NCBI GenBank assembly: GCA_003553795.1
Contig: PWFH01000032.1
Location: 1 to 55,022 of the forward strand
Length of the DNA: 55,022 nt
Direction of reading: 5' to 3'
Source: Egibacter sp.
GTDB taxonomy: Bacteria; Actinomycetota; Nitriliruptoria; Euzebyales; Egibacteraceae
Shown: in pieces, positions 43,135 through 50,748 of the stretch
Position numbering within the stretch: the first letter of the stretch is position 1
How the letters are laid out: each line of letters begins with the position of its first letter
Made by a program: the position numbers and the translations under genes
The notes under the pieces: model-generated
The model's database searches: none
Seen by the model: the letters and a program-made list of their open reading frames with translations, nothing else
What the model was told of the DNA's origin: nothing

Positions 43135-43146
43135 CCCGGTACCGGG
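43135..43146. promoter_or_regulatory. Palindrome CCCGGTACCGGG
   Basis: Perfect 12-bp palindrome 2 nt beyond the LacI operator candidate. It could be part of a composite site or a second regulator site; function unknown. Confidence 0.35.
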
Positions 43147-43252
43147 CCGCAGGCCGCAGCGCAATGCCGACCCACGGCACCGTCACCGCTGCGAGCGACA
43201 TCGTGTGAGACCACGCCGACCACGGCAAATCCGACCTGCGTGGCGGCCGCAC

Positions 43253-44332
43253 TCAGGCCGCGGGGCGCAGCGGGCACTCCGGATCGCTGGGCGGCCCGTA
43301 GGACTCCCCCGGCTCGGCGGTCTCGAGCAGGGCCTGCGCCGCATCCTCGAACGTCGTGACCGCGAGCACCTCGAGCCCGCTGTCGGGGGGCAGGAGCGCG
43401 ACGGCCTCCTCGGCCTGGGAGGCCGGCGCGAGGAAGACGTCGGCGCCGCGCTCGGCAGCGGCGAGCGCCTTGAGGTCGATGCCGCCGACACGGCCGACCG
43501 CCCCCTGGCTCGTGAGCGTGCCCGTGCCCGCGACCCGTCGACCGGCCGCGAGGTCGACGGTGGGGTCGGACTGGTCGTAGACCGCGAGCGCGATCATGAG
43601 GCCGGCGCTCGGGCCACCGATGTCGCCGGAGGCCACATCGACGGGCACGGGCAGGTCGACGCGGGCGTTGAGCGTCTCGAGGCGCACGCCGAGGGCGACG
43701 CGCTCCTCGCCGTCGACGACGAGCTCGATGGGGGTGAGCGCGGCCTCCTGCTCAGTGCCACCCCGCGTGAAGCGCACGTCGACCTCGCGGGTGTCGTCGA
43801 GGACCGCCCGCAACTCGGCGTCGGTGGCGATCGCGGCGCCGTCGACGCCGACGATGACGTCGCCGCGCCGCAGCACCCCCTCGGCGGGGGCGCCCTCGAG
43901 GACGCCGGTCACGAGCGCACCGTCGCCGACGAGGCGCTCGGGGTCGGCGCCGAAGCCGGCGGCCCGCAGCCCGAGCGCCGCGGCGCTCTGCGCCGAGCGC
44001 GCGAAGACGCGGCGCTGACCGTCGAAGTGCTCGGCGTCGGGCACGTCGCGGCGCACGATGCGGTCCTCGGAGCGCAGCCGCTGGTCCGTCCGCAGCAACG
44101 CGATCGCCGCGGTCGCCGGCGTCGCCCGCGAGAGCCCGACCGAGGTGAGGAGGAAGTCGCCGTGCACGGGCACCGTGTCCTCGGCGTGGACGTCGACGCA
44201 GCCGCCGAGCGTGAGCAGCCGGCCGGGCGACTCGACGAAGTACGACAACGGGAGGAGCAGGACGACGGCGAGGAGCGCGGCGACCCCTGCCGCGACCGCC
44301 CAGGTGCGCCGGCGCCGCAGCCGCGCGGTCAC
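43253..44332 (-). CDS. PDZ and Lon-type (S16) membrane protease, YlbL-like
   Basis: 359 aa. N-terminal signal anchor (about 11-32), PDZ domain (about 125-200, VGDGALVTGVLEGAPAEGVLRRGDVIVGVDG) and C-terminal Lon-type protease domain with catalytic Ser242 (GDIGGPSAGLM) and Lys288 (GGIDLKALAA). Such proteins (B. subtilis YlbL, M. tuberculosis Rv3194c-type) cut envelope proteins outside the membrane. Start GTG 44332 overlaps the stop of the site-2 protease gene by GTGA, so the two proteases are coupled in translation. Confidence 0.9.
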   Translation of the reverse strand: MTARLRRRRTWAVAAGVAALLAVVLLLPLSYFVESPGRLLTLGGCVDVHAEDTVPVHGDFLLTSVGLSRATPATAAIALLRTDQRLRSEDRIVRRDVPDAEHFDGQRRVFARSAQSAAALGLRAAGFGADPERLVGDGALVTGVLEGAPAEGVLRRGDVIVGVDGAAIATDAELRAVLDDTREVDVRFTRGGTEQEAALTPIELVVDGEERVALGVRLETLNARVDLPVPVDVASGDIGGPSAGLMIALAVYDQSDPTVDLAAGRRVAGTGTLTSQGAVGRVGGIDLKALAAAERGADVFLAPASQAEEAVALLPPDSGLEVLAVTTFEDAAQALLETAEPGESYGPPSDPECPLRPAA

Positions 44333-45498
44333 CGCAGGAGGCCCCCGACGAGGCTCGGGGTGAGCAGCCCCACCGGCGCCCCGCCGCGGGTGACGATGAG
44401 CATCTGCCCGGGCGCGTCGAGCATGCGGTCGAGCGCCCGGTCGAGGGGGACCGCGACGTCGACGGCGACGTCGCCGGGACGGTGGGCGAACGCCGAGACC
44501 GGCAGCTCGCCGCTGCCCGCCGCGAGCGGTCCCTCGACGTCGCGCAGCCGGACCCCGCCGACGAGCGTCGCGCCACCCACGGGCCACAGCAGCGACGGGC
44601 GCTCGGCGAGACGCTCGGCCGCGAGGCGCAGCGGGAGGTCGGCCGGCAACGTCGGCGGCGGGGTGCCCATGACCTCGCTGAGGTCGTGGGCGGCGAGGGT
44701 CGCGCGCGCCGTGGCCCGGCGGTGGGCGTCGGTGGCGCTGCGCAGGAGGAAGAAGCCGATGAGCAGGCCCCACACGCCGTTGGCCGCGAGCAGCACGACG
44801 AGCCACCGCAGGGGGCCGTCGGTGGCGGGTACGGGGCCGCCGAGCAGGCCGTTGAGCCCGCCGAGCAGGAGCATGGCGGCGAAGGCCTGGCCGACGCGCG
44901 CCGCCCAGCGCGTGCCCCGGTGGGCGTCACCGGTCAGTCCCCAGAGCACGGCCCGGAGCAGCCGGCCGCCGTCGAGGGGGTAGGCGGGGATGACGTTGAA
45001 GACCGCGAGGAGGAGGTTGAGCCAGGCGGCGTAGCCGGTGACCGCGCCGTAGGGCGTCGTGCCCGGCGCGAGCGCGTGGGCGAGACCGAAGGCGGCGGCG
45101 AGCGCGAGGCTCACGAGGGGGCCGGCCCCGACGATGAGCGCCTCGTCGCGGGCGCGCTCGGCCTCGCGGTGCGACTCGGTGACCCCGCCGAGCAGGAAGA
45201 GCGTGATGCCCGCGACCCCGATGCCGCGATCGAGGCTCGCCACGGCGTGGCCGAGCTCGTGGGCGATGATGCTCGCGAAGAAGACCACGGCGAGCAGCGC
45301 GGCCGACAGCACGACGATCGCCGTGCCGTACGGGGCGAGCAGGACCGAGAAGCGCACCCAGAAGACCCAGAGCACGAGCCCGGCGATGAGCACCCACGAG
45401 ACGTGCAGCCGGATCGGCACGCCCCGGTAGCGGAGGATCGTGAGGGCGCGAGGGAAGGCGTCTCCTCGCGCGTGTTCGGGAGCGTCGGTGGCGGCCAT
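44329..45498 (-). CDS. Site-2 (M50) intramembrane metalloprotease with CBS-like C-terminus
   Basis: 389 aa. Zinc motif HELGH (80-84, His80/Glu81/His84) in a transmembrane helix and the third ligand in FNVIPAYPLDGG (Asp176). About six hydrophobic helices cover 30-240; the C-terminal cytosolic part (about 270-389) resembles two degenerate CBS domains, as in the actinobacterial Rip3 type (Rv2625c). Would cleave a transmembrane helix, often of an anti-sigma factor, after another protease has cut first. Its coupling to the PDZ/Lon protease suggests a two-step cascade. Confidence 0.9.
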   Translation of the reverse strand: MAATDAPEHARGDAFPRALTILRYRGVPIRLHVSWVLIAGLVLWVFWVRFSVLLAPYGTAIVVLSAALLAVVFFASIIAHELGHAVASLDRGIGVAGITLFLLGGVTESHREAERARDEALIVGAGPLVSLALAAAFGLAHALAPGTTPYGAVTGYAAWLNLLLAVFNVIPAYPLDGGRLLRAVLWGLTGDAHRGTRWAARVGQAFAAMLLLGGLNGLLGGPVPATDGPLRWLVVLLAANGVWGLLIGFFLLRSATDAHRRATARATLAAHDLSEVMGTPPPTLPADLPLRLAAERLAERPSLLWPVGGATLVGGVRLRDVEGPLAAGSGELPVSAFAHRPGDVAVDVAVPLDRALDRMLDAPGQMLIVTRGGAPVGLLTPSLVGGLLR

Positions 45499-45527
45499 GG
45501 CCTCCCTGCGATCCTCTCGGTGCTCGC

Positions 45528-45533
45528 TATACT
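45528..45533 (+). promoter_or_regulatory. -10 box TATACT of tRNA-Ser(GGA)
   Basis: TATACT lies 23 nt before the tRNA; transcription would start near 45541. The -35 region is poor. Confidence 0.5.
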
Positions 45534-45556
45534 GCCGTGCGCGCTCACGCGCCGCT

Positions 45557-45644
45557 GGAGCCGTCGCCTAGTCTGGCCTATGGCGCGGTCTTGGAATGGC
45601 CGTGGGGTCTCTGACCCTCGAGAGTTCGAATCTCTCCGGCTCCG
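45557..45644 (+). tRNA. tRNA-Ser (anticodon GGA)
   Basis: 88 nt. Acceptor GGAGCCG/CGGCTCC, D-stem GCC/GGC, anticodon stem CGGTC/GGCCG with loop TTGGAAT (anticodon GGA, reads UCC/UCU), long variable arm GGGTC-TCT-GACCC, T-arm GAGAG-TTCGAAT-CTCTC, discriminator G as expected for serine. CCA is not encoded. Confidence 0.95.
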
Positions 45645-45663
45645 CTCCCTGTCCCCGAACCCC

Positions 45664-45689
45664 TGACGGCACGTCGTGACGGCACGTCG
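45664..45689. repeat. Exact 13-bp tandem duplication (hairpin-forming)
   Basis: Two copies of TGACGGCACGTCG (45664-45676, 45677-45689) lie just after the tRNA-Ser and before the convergent GGDEF gene. Each copy is itself GACG-GCA-CGTC, so it can form tandem small hairpins; it might help terminate both transcripts. Confidence 0.7.
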
Positions 45690-45713
45690 GCGAGGCGCCC
45701 GCAGCCTCGGCGG

Positions 45714-47639
45714 CTACCCGATCGCGGTGAGCGCGGGGTGGTCGGTCCCCCGCGCGAGCAGCGACCGCAGCGCGGTCCCGTCGGGCAGTGGACGACTCAG
45801 GAGGTAGCCGGCGGCGCGCGGGCACCCGAGGTCGCGCAGGGCGGCGAGCTCCCCGTCGGTCTCGACGCCCTCGGCGACGGCGTCGACGCCGAGGGCGTCG
45901 GCGAGCCCGAGCACCGAGGCCACGAGGGTCCGCAGCGTCGCGTCCTCGTCGAGGGCCCGGACGAAGCTGCGGTCGATCTTGAGCAGGTCGAAGGGCAGTC
46001 GGTGCAGCGCCGCGAACGACGAGTAGCCGGTCCCGAAGTCGTCGACGGCGACGCTGACCCCCGCGCCGCGCAGGGTGTGCAGGACGTCGACGGCGTCGGC
46101 GTCGGCGAGGACCTCCTCGGTGACCTCCACCCCGAGGGGCGCGCCGGGCTCGTCGGCGAGGGCGACGAGCCGCTCGGGGAGCATCCGGTCGGTGAGCTCA
46201 TCGGCGGAGGCGTTGACCCAGAGCGTCGGCGTCGCCAACCACGGCACACCGGCCCAGGCGCGGCGCACCGCGGCGAGGCGGTCGAGCACGAGCCCGCCGA
46301 GCTCGCCGAGCAGGCCGAGCTCGGCGGCGGCGGGGAAGAACTCCCCGGGGCCGATGGAGCCGACGTCGGCGCCCCGCAGGCGCGCGAGGGCCTCGACGCC
46401 ACGGACGCGGCCGGTGCGCAGATCGAAGTCGGGCTGGAGGACGACGTCGACGCGGCCCGCCGCGATCGCGCGGCGCAGCGACTCGTGGACGCCGCGGCGG
46501 CGCTCCTCGGCGGCGCGCAGCGTCTCGTCGAAGCGCACGACGCGTCGTCGGCCGTCGCGCTTGGCCTGGAACATCGCGCTGTCGGCGGCGACGAGCAGCG
46601 CGTCGGCGTCGACGGGGCCCGGGCCGGGCGTCGCCGAGGTGGCCACGCCCAGGCTCGCGCCGATCTCGAGGGAGCGCCCACCTGCCTCGAAGGGCTCGCA
46701 GAGGGCTGCGCGGATGCGCTCAGCGGTGCGGGTGGCCTGCGCGGGGCTCGTACCCGGCAGCATCGCCGCGAACTCGTCGCCGCCGAGACGGGCGAGCGCG
46801 GCGTCGTGGCCGGCGGCCGCGCGCAGCCGCCCGGCGACCTCGACGAGCAGGGCGTCGCCGGTGGCGTGGCCGTGGGTGTCGTTCACGTCCTTGAAGCCGT
46901 CGAGGTCGATGTAGAGCACGGCGAGGTCGCCGTCGTCGGCGAGGGCGTCGGCGACCTCGTCGGCGAGCCGCACGCGGTTGGCGAGGCCGGTGAGCGCGTC
47001 GTGCGTCGCGGCATGGGAGAGGCGCTCGTGCGCCGCGTGGGTCTCGGCCAGCGAGGCCGCGAGGTCGACGGCGGCGACGCGCAGCTCGAGCTCGGTGGCC
47101 GTCGTCGCGGCGAGGTCGGCGAGCAGGCGCTCGTCGTGGGTGGTCCACGACCGTGGCGCGTCGCTGAAGACGCAGAGGGCGCCGAGGGCGTGACCGCTTG
47201 ACAGGACGAGCGGGATGCTGAGGTAGCCGACGACCCGCAGGCTGCGCGCCGCCGCGGTGTGGCGCACCCACGGGTGGCGCTGCGCCTCGGGGATCGACAG
47301 GGTCTCGCCGGTGACCATCGCGCGGGCGCAGAACGACTCGTCGAGCGGGACGGTGACCCCGTCCCCCGGCAGGCAGAGGTCGTGCATGGCCACGGTGGTC
47401 TGGACGTCCTCGACGATCGTGACCGAGGCGGCGTCGGCCTCGAGGACACCGGCGGCGAGCCGGCAGAGCCGCTCGAGCGGCGCGACGGGCGGGGCGGTGC
47501 GCAGCCCGAGTCGGCGCAGGTCCGCGAGCCGCTCGGGATCGAGCAGCGGCGAGAGGTCGGGCACGGGGTCGTCGTCGGTGGCCTCGGGCAGCGGGACATC
47601 GTCCCAGCCCTCGACGACGCGTAGCGAGGCGTTCGTCAT
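45714..47639 (-). CDS. GAF-GGDEF-EAL cyclic di-GMP protein
   Basis: 641 aa soluble protein. N-terminal GAF sensor (about 50-200), diguanylate cyclase domain with intact GGDEF at 286-290 and no RxxD inhibition site, and a phosphodiesterase EAL domain (about 390-630). EAL residues found by eye: E416 (EAL), N in WVNAS, E in VEVTEEV, DD in DDFGTGYSS, K in LLKIDRSF and AEGVET. The Gln of the usual QGY motif is Ala610 (GCPRAAGY), so EAL activity is uncertain. No membrane segment. ATG 47639. Confidence 0.93.
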   Translation of the reverse strand: MTNASLRVVEGWDDVPLPEATDDDPVPDLSPLLDPERLADLRRLGLRTAPPVAPLERLCRLAAGVLEADAASVTIVEDVQTTVAMHDLCLPGDGVTVPLDESFCARAMVTGETLSIPEAQRHPWVRHTAAARSLRVVGYLSIPLVLSSGHALGALCVFSDAPRSWTTHDERLLADLAATTATELELRVAAVDLAASLAETHAAHERLSHAATHDALTGLANRVRLADEVADALADDGDLAVLYIDLDGFKDVNDTHGHATGDALLVEVAGRLRAAAGHDAALARLGGDEFAAMLPGTSPAQATRTAERIRAALCEPFEAGGRSLEIGASLGVATSATPGPGPVDADALLVAADSAMFQAKRDGRRRVVRFDETLRAAEERRRGVHESLRRAIAAGRVDVVLQPDFDLRTGRVRGVEALARLRGADVGSIGPGEFFPAAAELGLLGELGGLVLDRLAAVRRAWAGVPWLATPTLWVNASADELTDRMLPERLVALADEPGAPLGVEVTEEVLADADAVDVLHTLRGAGVSVAVDDFGTGYSSFAALHRLPFDLLKIDRSFVRALDEDATLRTLVASVLGLADALGVDAVAEGVETDGELAALRDLGCPRAAGYLLSRPLPDGTALRSLLARGTDHPALTAIG

Positions 47640-47720
47640 ACCGCTACGTTCGGCCAGTCACCGAGGGTCCTGAAGCCCCCACCCTCACCTGCGAAGCACC
47701 GCTCAGTCGAGGAGGCCGCC

Positions 47721-48875
47721 GTGGAGTTCGCGTTCGCCACCGCCACGAGGATCGTCTTCGGCGCCGGCAGCGTCGACACGCTCGCCGACGCCGCGCCCGA
47801 TCTCGGCGCCCGGGCGCTGCTCGTCACGGGAGCGAGTCCCGAGCGCGCCGAGCCGGCCGCGCGCGCCCTCGAGGCCGCCGGCGTGCCCGCGACGCGCTAT
47901 CCGGTCGCCGGCGAGCCGACGATCGACGTCGTCGAGGCGGGCCTCGCCGCCGCACGCGAGCACGGCGCCGACCTCGTCGTGGCGATGGGCGGCGGTAGCG
48001 CGATCGACACCGGCAAGGCGATCGCCGCCCTGGCCCCCGCTCCAGGGCCGGCGCTGCGCTACCTCGAGGTCATCGGCGAGGCCCGACCCCTCGAGGCCGC
48101 GCCCCTGCCGTTCGTCGCGGTGCCGACGACGGCGGGCACCGGCGCGGAGGTGACGAAGAACGCCGTCCTCGCCTCACCCGAGCACGGGGTGAAGGTGAGC
48201 CTGCGCGATGAGCGCATGCTGCCCGACCTCGCCGTCGTCGACCCCGAGCTCACCGCGGGCATGCCGCCTGCGGTCACGGCCTCGACCGGCCTCGACGCCC
48301 TCACGCAGGTCATCGAGCCGTTCGTGAGCCACCGGGCCAACCCGGTCACCGATGCGCTGTGCCGCGACGCGATCGCGCGGGGTGCGCGGGCCCTGCCGCG
48401 GGCGCACGCCGACGGTGCCGACGCCGAGGCGCGGCAGGACATGGCCCTCGTGAGCCTCTTCGGCGGGCTCGCCCTCGCCAACGCCGGCCTCGGCGCGGTG
48501 CACGGCTTCGCGGGGCCCCTCGGCGGGGCGATCGGCGCGCCGCACGGGGTGATCTGCGGGCGGCTCCTGCCCTTCGTCGTCGAGGCCAACGTCGCCGCGC
48601 TGTCGCGCCGCGACCCGGAGCATCCCGCGCTCGCGCGCTACGCCGAGGTCGCGAGGCTGCTCACCGGCGATCCCGGCGCCTCGGTCGATGACGGCGTCGT
48701 GTGGCTCGCCGAGCTCGGTCGCACCCTCGACGTGCCCGGCCTCGCGGCCTACGGCCTCGAGGAGGACGACACCGAGGCGCACGTCGCCGCGGCGAAGCGG
48801 GCGAGCTCGATGCGGGGCAACCCCGTCGAGCTCACCGACGCCGAGCTCGCCGAGCTCCTGCGCCGGGCGGCCTGA
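47721..48875 (+). CDS. Iron-containing alcohol dehydrogenase-like protein
   Basis: 384 aa. Group III NAD(P)-dependent fold: NAD-binding VVAMGGGSAIDTGKA and VPTTAGTGAEVTKNAV. Iron-ligand positions, by alignment to E. coli FucO: Asp in GLDALTQ, Gln where His is usual (DALTQ for DALTH), His in AVHGF and His in APHG. This DALTQ/AGPLGG variant looks like a recognised subgroup, so the metal could differ. GTG 47721 follows GAGGAGG. Natural substrate not assignable. Divergent from the GGDEF gene. Confidence 0.87.
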   Translation: MEFAFATATRIVFGAGSVDTLADAAPDLGARALLVTGASPERAEPAARALEAAGVPATRYPVAGEPTIDVVEAGLAAAREHGADLVVAMGGGSAIDTGKAIAALAPAPGPALRYLEVIGEARPLEAAPLPFVAVPTTAGTGAEVTKNAVLASPEHGVKVSLRDERMLPDLAVVDPELTAGMPPAVTASTGLDALTQVIEPFVSHRANPVTDALCRDAIARGARALPRAHADGADAEARQDMALVSLFGGLALANAGLGAVHGFAGPLGGAIGAPHGVICGRLLPFVVEANVAALSRRDPEHPALARYAEVARLLTGDPGASVDDGVVWLAELGRTLDVPGLAAYGLEEDDTEAHVAAAKRASSMRGNPVELTDAELAELLRRAA

Positions 48876-48907
48876 GCGGCGCGCCGCGTCGCACCCGCGG
48901 ACGCGGG
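48876..48907. terminator. Convergent hairpins between the alcohol dehydrogenase and DUF4190 genes
   Basis: GCGGCGCGCCGC (48876-48887), a perfect palindrome, and CCCGCG-GA-CGCGGG (48894-48907), between two convergent stops. Plausible as a shared terminator region. Confidence 0.35.
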
Positions 48908-48910
48908 CGG

Positions 48911-49216
48911 TCACTGCCCGAGGAAGGCGACCCCCGCGATGAGCCCCACGACGAGGAAGAGCACGAGCGGGATGAGCACGAGCGCGAGCCCGACCCAGCC
49001 GAGGACGCGGCCCGCCGTGGCCATCGAGGGCTCGGGCCGGCCCATCGCCGCGGCGCGGTCGCGGGCGTTGCCGCCCATGACGACCGCGACGATCGACCCG
49101 ATGAGCGGCAGGACCGTCACTCCGACGACGCCCCACACGAGCGCGCCAACGGTGCCGGGCGGGTCGCCCTGGGGTGGCGGTGGCGCTTGGGGGGCGCCTG
49201 TGGTGTCGTAGGCCAT
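48911..49216 (-). CDS. DUF4190-like small membrane protein
   Basis: 101 aa. Pro/Gly-rich N-terminus (APQAPPPPQGDPPG), then two hydrophobic helices (about 23-45 and 68-98) separated by a charged loop GNARDRAAAMGRPEPSMATAGRVLGW, the layout of DUF4190 proteins in Actinomycetota. Function unknown. ATG 49216. Convergent with the alcohol dehydrogenase gene. Confidence 0.72.
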   Translation of the reverse strand: MAYDTTGAPQAPPPPQGDPPGTVGALVWGVVGVTVLPLIGSIVAVVMGGNARDRAAAMGRPEPSMATAGRVLGWVGLALVLIPLVLFLVVGLIAGVAFLGQ

Positions 49217-49364
49217 CGGTCCTCTGCTCCCCGTCGTCGGATCGTCGGCGCTGGTCCGCGCGCCCCACCATGCTCGCAGCCCTCACGGACCACCGCGAGG
49301 GGGCACCCGTGTCGGCGACGGGCTACCGTAGGAGCGCCCGCACGCCCGCACCGCGAGGTCGCCG

Positions 49365-50351
49365 ATGCCCCGCGTCTCCCTCCGGGCCCTGGCCTGGACC
49401 ACGCTCGTGAGCACGTTCGTGCTCAACCTCCAGGGAACGCTCCTGCGCGCGACCGGCTCGGGTGACGGCTGCGGCACCGACTGGCCCACCTGCCACGGCG
49501 AGGTCGTCCCGGTCGACCCCGAGCTCGCGACGCTCCTCGAGTTCGGCCACCGGCTGCTCACCGTCGCCGTCGGCCTCGTCGGCCTCGTCCTGCTCGTCGC
49601 GGCGGTCCGCCGGCGGCGTGAGCATCCCGGCGTCCTCGCCGCCGTCGTCGTCGCCGCGGTCTTCTTCGTCGCCCAGTCCCTCGTGGGCGCGTGGACGGTC
49701 GTGGCGGGCCTCACCGGGGAGAGCACCGACCCCCTGCGGGCCTTCGTCCTGCCGCTGCACCTCGTCAACAGCTTCTCGCAGCTCGGCGCGCTCACCCTCG
49801 CGGTGCTCTACGCCGGGCCACGGCCGCCGGGACGCTGGCGGGCGGCCGGACGGGGAGCGACCGCGCTCGTGCTCGCCGCGTCGACGGTGGCCTTCTACGC
49901 CCTCGTCTTCACCGGCGGCATCGCGGCGCTCGGCGACCTCTTCGCTCCCGTCGACAGCGTCGCCGAGGGCATCGCGCTCGACTTCTCCCCCGAGGCACCG
50001 CTCGTCGTGCGCGTGCGGGTGCTGCACCCCTTCCTCGGCGCGGTGCTCGGCGCCGGCCTGCTCGTGGCGGCCGCGACGGTCACCGGCCTGCGCCGCACCC
50101 CGGAGGTCACCCGCGCCGGGGCCCAGCTCGGCGCGGTCTACCTCGTCCAGCTCGGCGTCGGCACCTGGAACCTCCTCGCGCTCGCCCCCCTGCCGCTGAG
50201 CCTCGCCCACCAGGCCCTGGCGATGGTCGCCTTCGCGCTCTTCGTCCGCCTCGTCGCCGTCGCGCTCGGCGCAGGTCGCGGGGCCGGACCCGACGGCCCG
50301 GTCGACGCTGCCGAGGCCGAGGCCGACCCCGCTGCCCCGACTACGCGCTGA
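49365..50351 (+). CDS. Heme A synthase (COX15/CtaA family)
   Basis: 328 aa, eight-helix membrane enzyme that oxidises the heme o methyl group to give heme a for cytochrome oxidase. Conserved His in EFGHRLLT, LPLHLVNSF, VLHPFLG and LAHQALA would bind the two hemes, and the Cys pair sits in GCGTDWPTCHG. ATG 49365 follows GAGG; a TACCGT box at 49324-49329 is a candidate -10. It is separated from any ctaB or cox genes here. The end overlaps the convergent downstream gene by 11 nt. Confidence 0.9.
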   Translation: MPRVSLRALAWTTLVSTFVLNLQGTLLRATGSGDGCGTDWPTCHGEVVPVDPELATLLEFGHRLLTVAVGLVGLVLLVAAVRRRREHPGVLAAVVVAAVFFVAQSLVGAWTVVAGLTGESTDPLRAFVLPLHLVNSFSQLGALTLAVLYAGPRPPGRWRAAGRGATALVLAASTVAFYALVFTGGIAALGDLFAPVDSVAEGIALDFSPEAPLVVRVRVLHPFLGAVLGAGLLVAAATVTGLRRTPEVTRAGAQLGAVYLVQLGVGTWNLLALAPLPLSLAHQALAMVAFALFVRLVAVALGAGRGAGPDGPVDAAEAEADPAAPTTR

Positions 50352-50598
50352 GGTCGAAGCGTCGCCGCCCGTCGTCCTCCTCCGGGGCGCCGGTCGTCGT
50401 GACCGAGGCGTCGTCCTGGCGCGACACGAGCTCGGCCTCGACGATGGCGAGCGCCTCGGGGTCGTCGATGGTGATCTGCGGCTTGCCGCCGAGGGTCGCG
50501 ACGAGCGTGGCGCCGCAGCGCCGTGCCGTCTCGAGGTAGCGCTCGGGGTCGGCGCCGAGCTCGTCGAGCTCGACGAGGAGCAGGTCCCGGTTGGCCAT
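50341..50598 (-). CDS. Hypothetical protein
   Basis: 85 aa from ATG 50598 (GAGGTGGG upstream). Visible: MANRDLLLVELDELGADPERYLETARRCGATLVATLGGKPQITI, a compact alpha/beta-like start, then an acidic tail (EEDDGRRRFDLSA). No family recognised. The end overlaps the heme A synthase stop by 11 bp (convergent). An 11-bp-arm palindrome lies 70-90 bp upstream. Confidence 0.6.
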   Translation of the reverse strand: MANRDLLLVELDELGADPERYLETARRCGATLVATLGGKPQITIDDPEALAIVEAELVSRQDDASVTTTGAPEEDDGRRRFDLSA

Positions 50599-50666
50599 CG
50601 CGTCCCACCTCGGCTCGCAGACTCGCTGGGGGAAGGGAAGCAGCGTCCCGCGTCGGGCGCGTAGTG

Positions 50667-50689
50667 TGCCAAGCGTCTGACGCTTGGCA
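50667..50689. promoter_or_regulatory. Perfect 11-bp inverted repeat, 1-nt centre
   Basis: TGCCAAGCGTC-T-GACGCTTGGCA. It sits between the end of the AKR gene (50749) and the start of the small gene (50598), both minus. The minus strand has TTGCCA (-35-like) at its upstream edge. It can act as an operator or as a hairpin terminator of the AKR transcript (9-bp stem, 5-nt loop). No copy of the full motif was seen elsewhere in the window. Confidence 0.55.
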
Positions 50690-50748
50690 ACACCTTTCCG
50701 TGCGCGACGTGGGCTGCGTGTGCGCGACCGCACACCGCGGTGCGGCGA

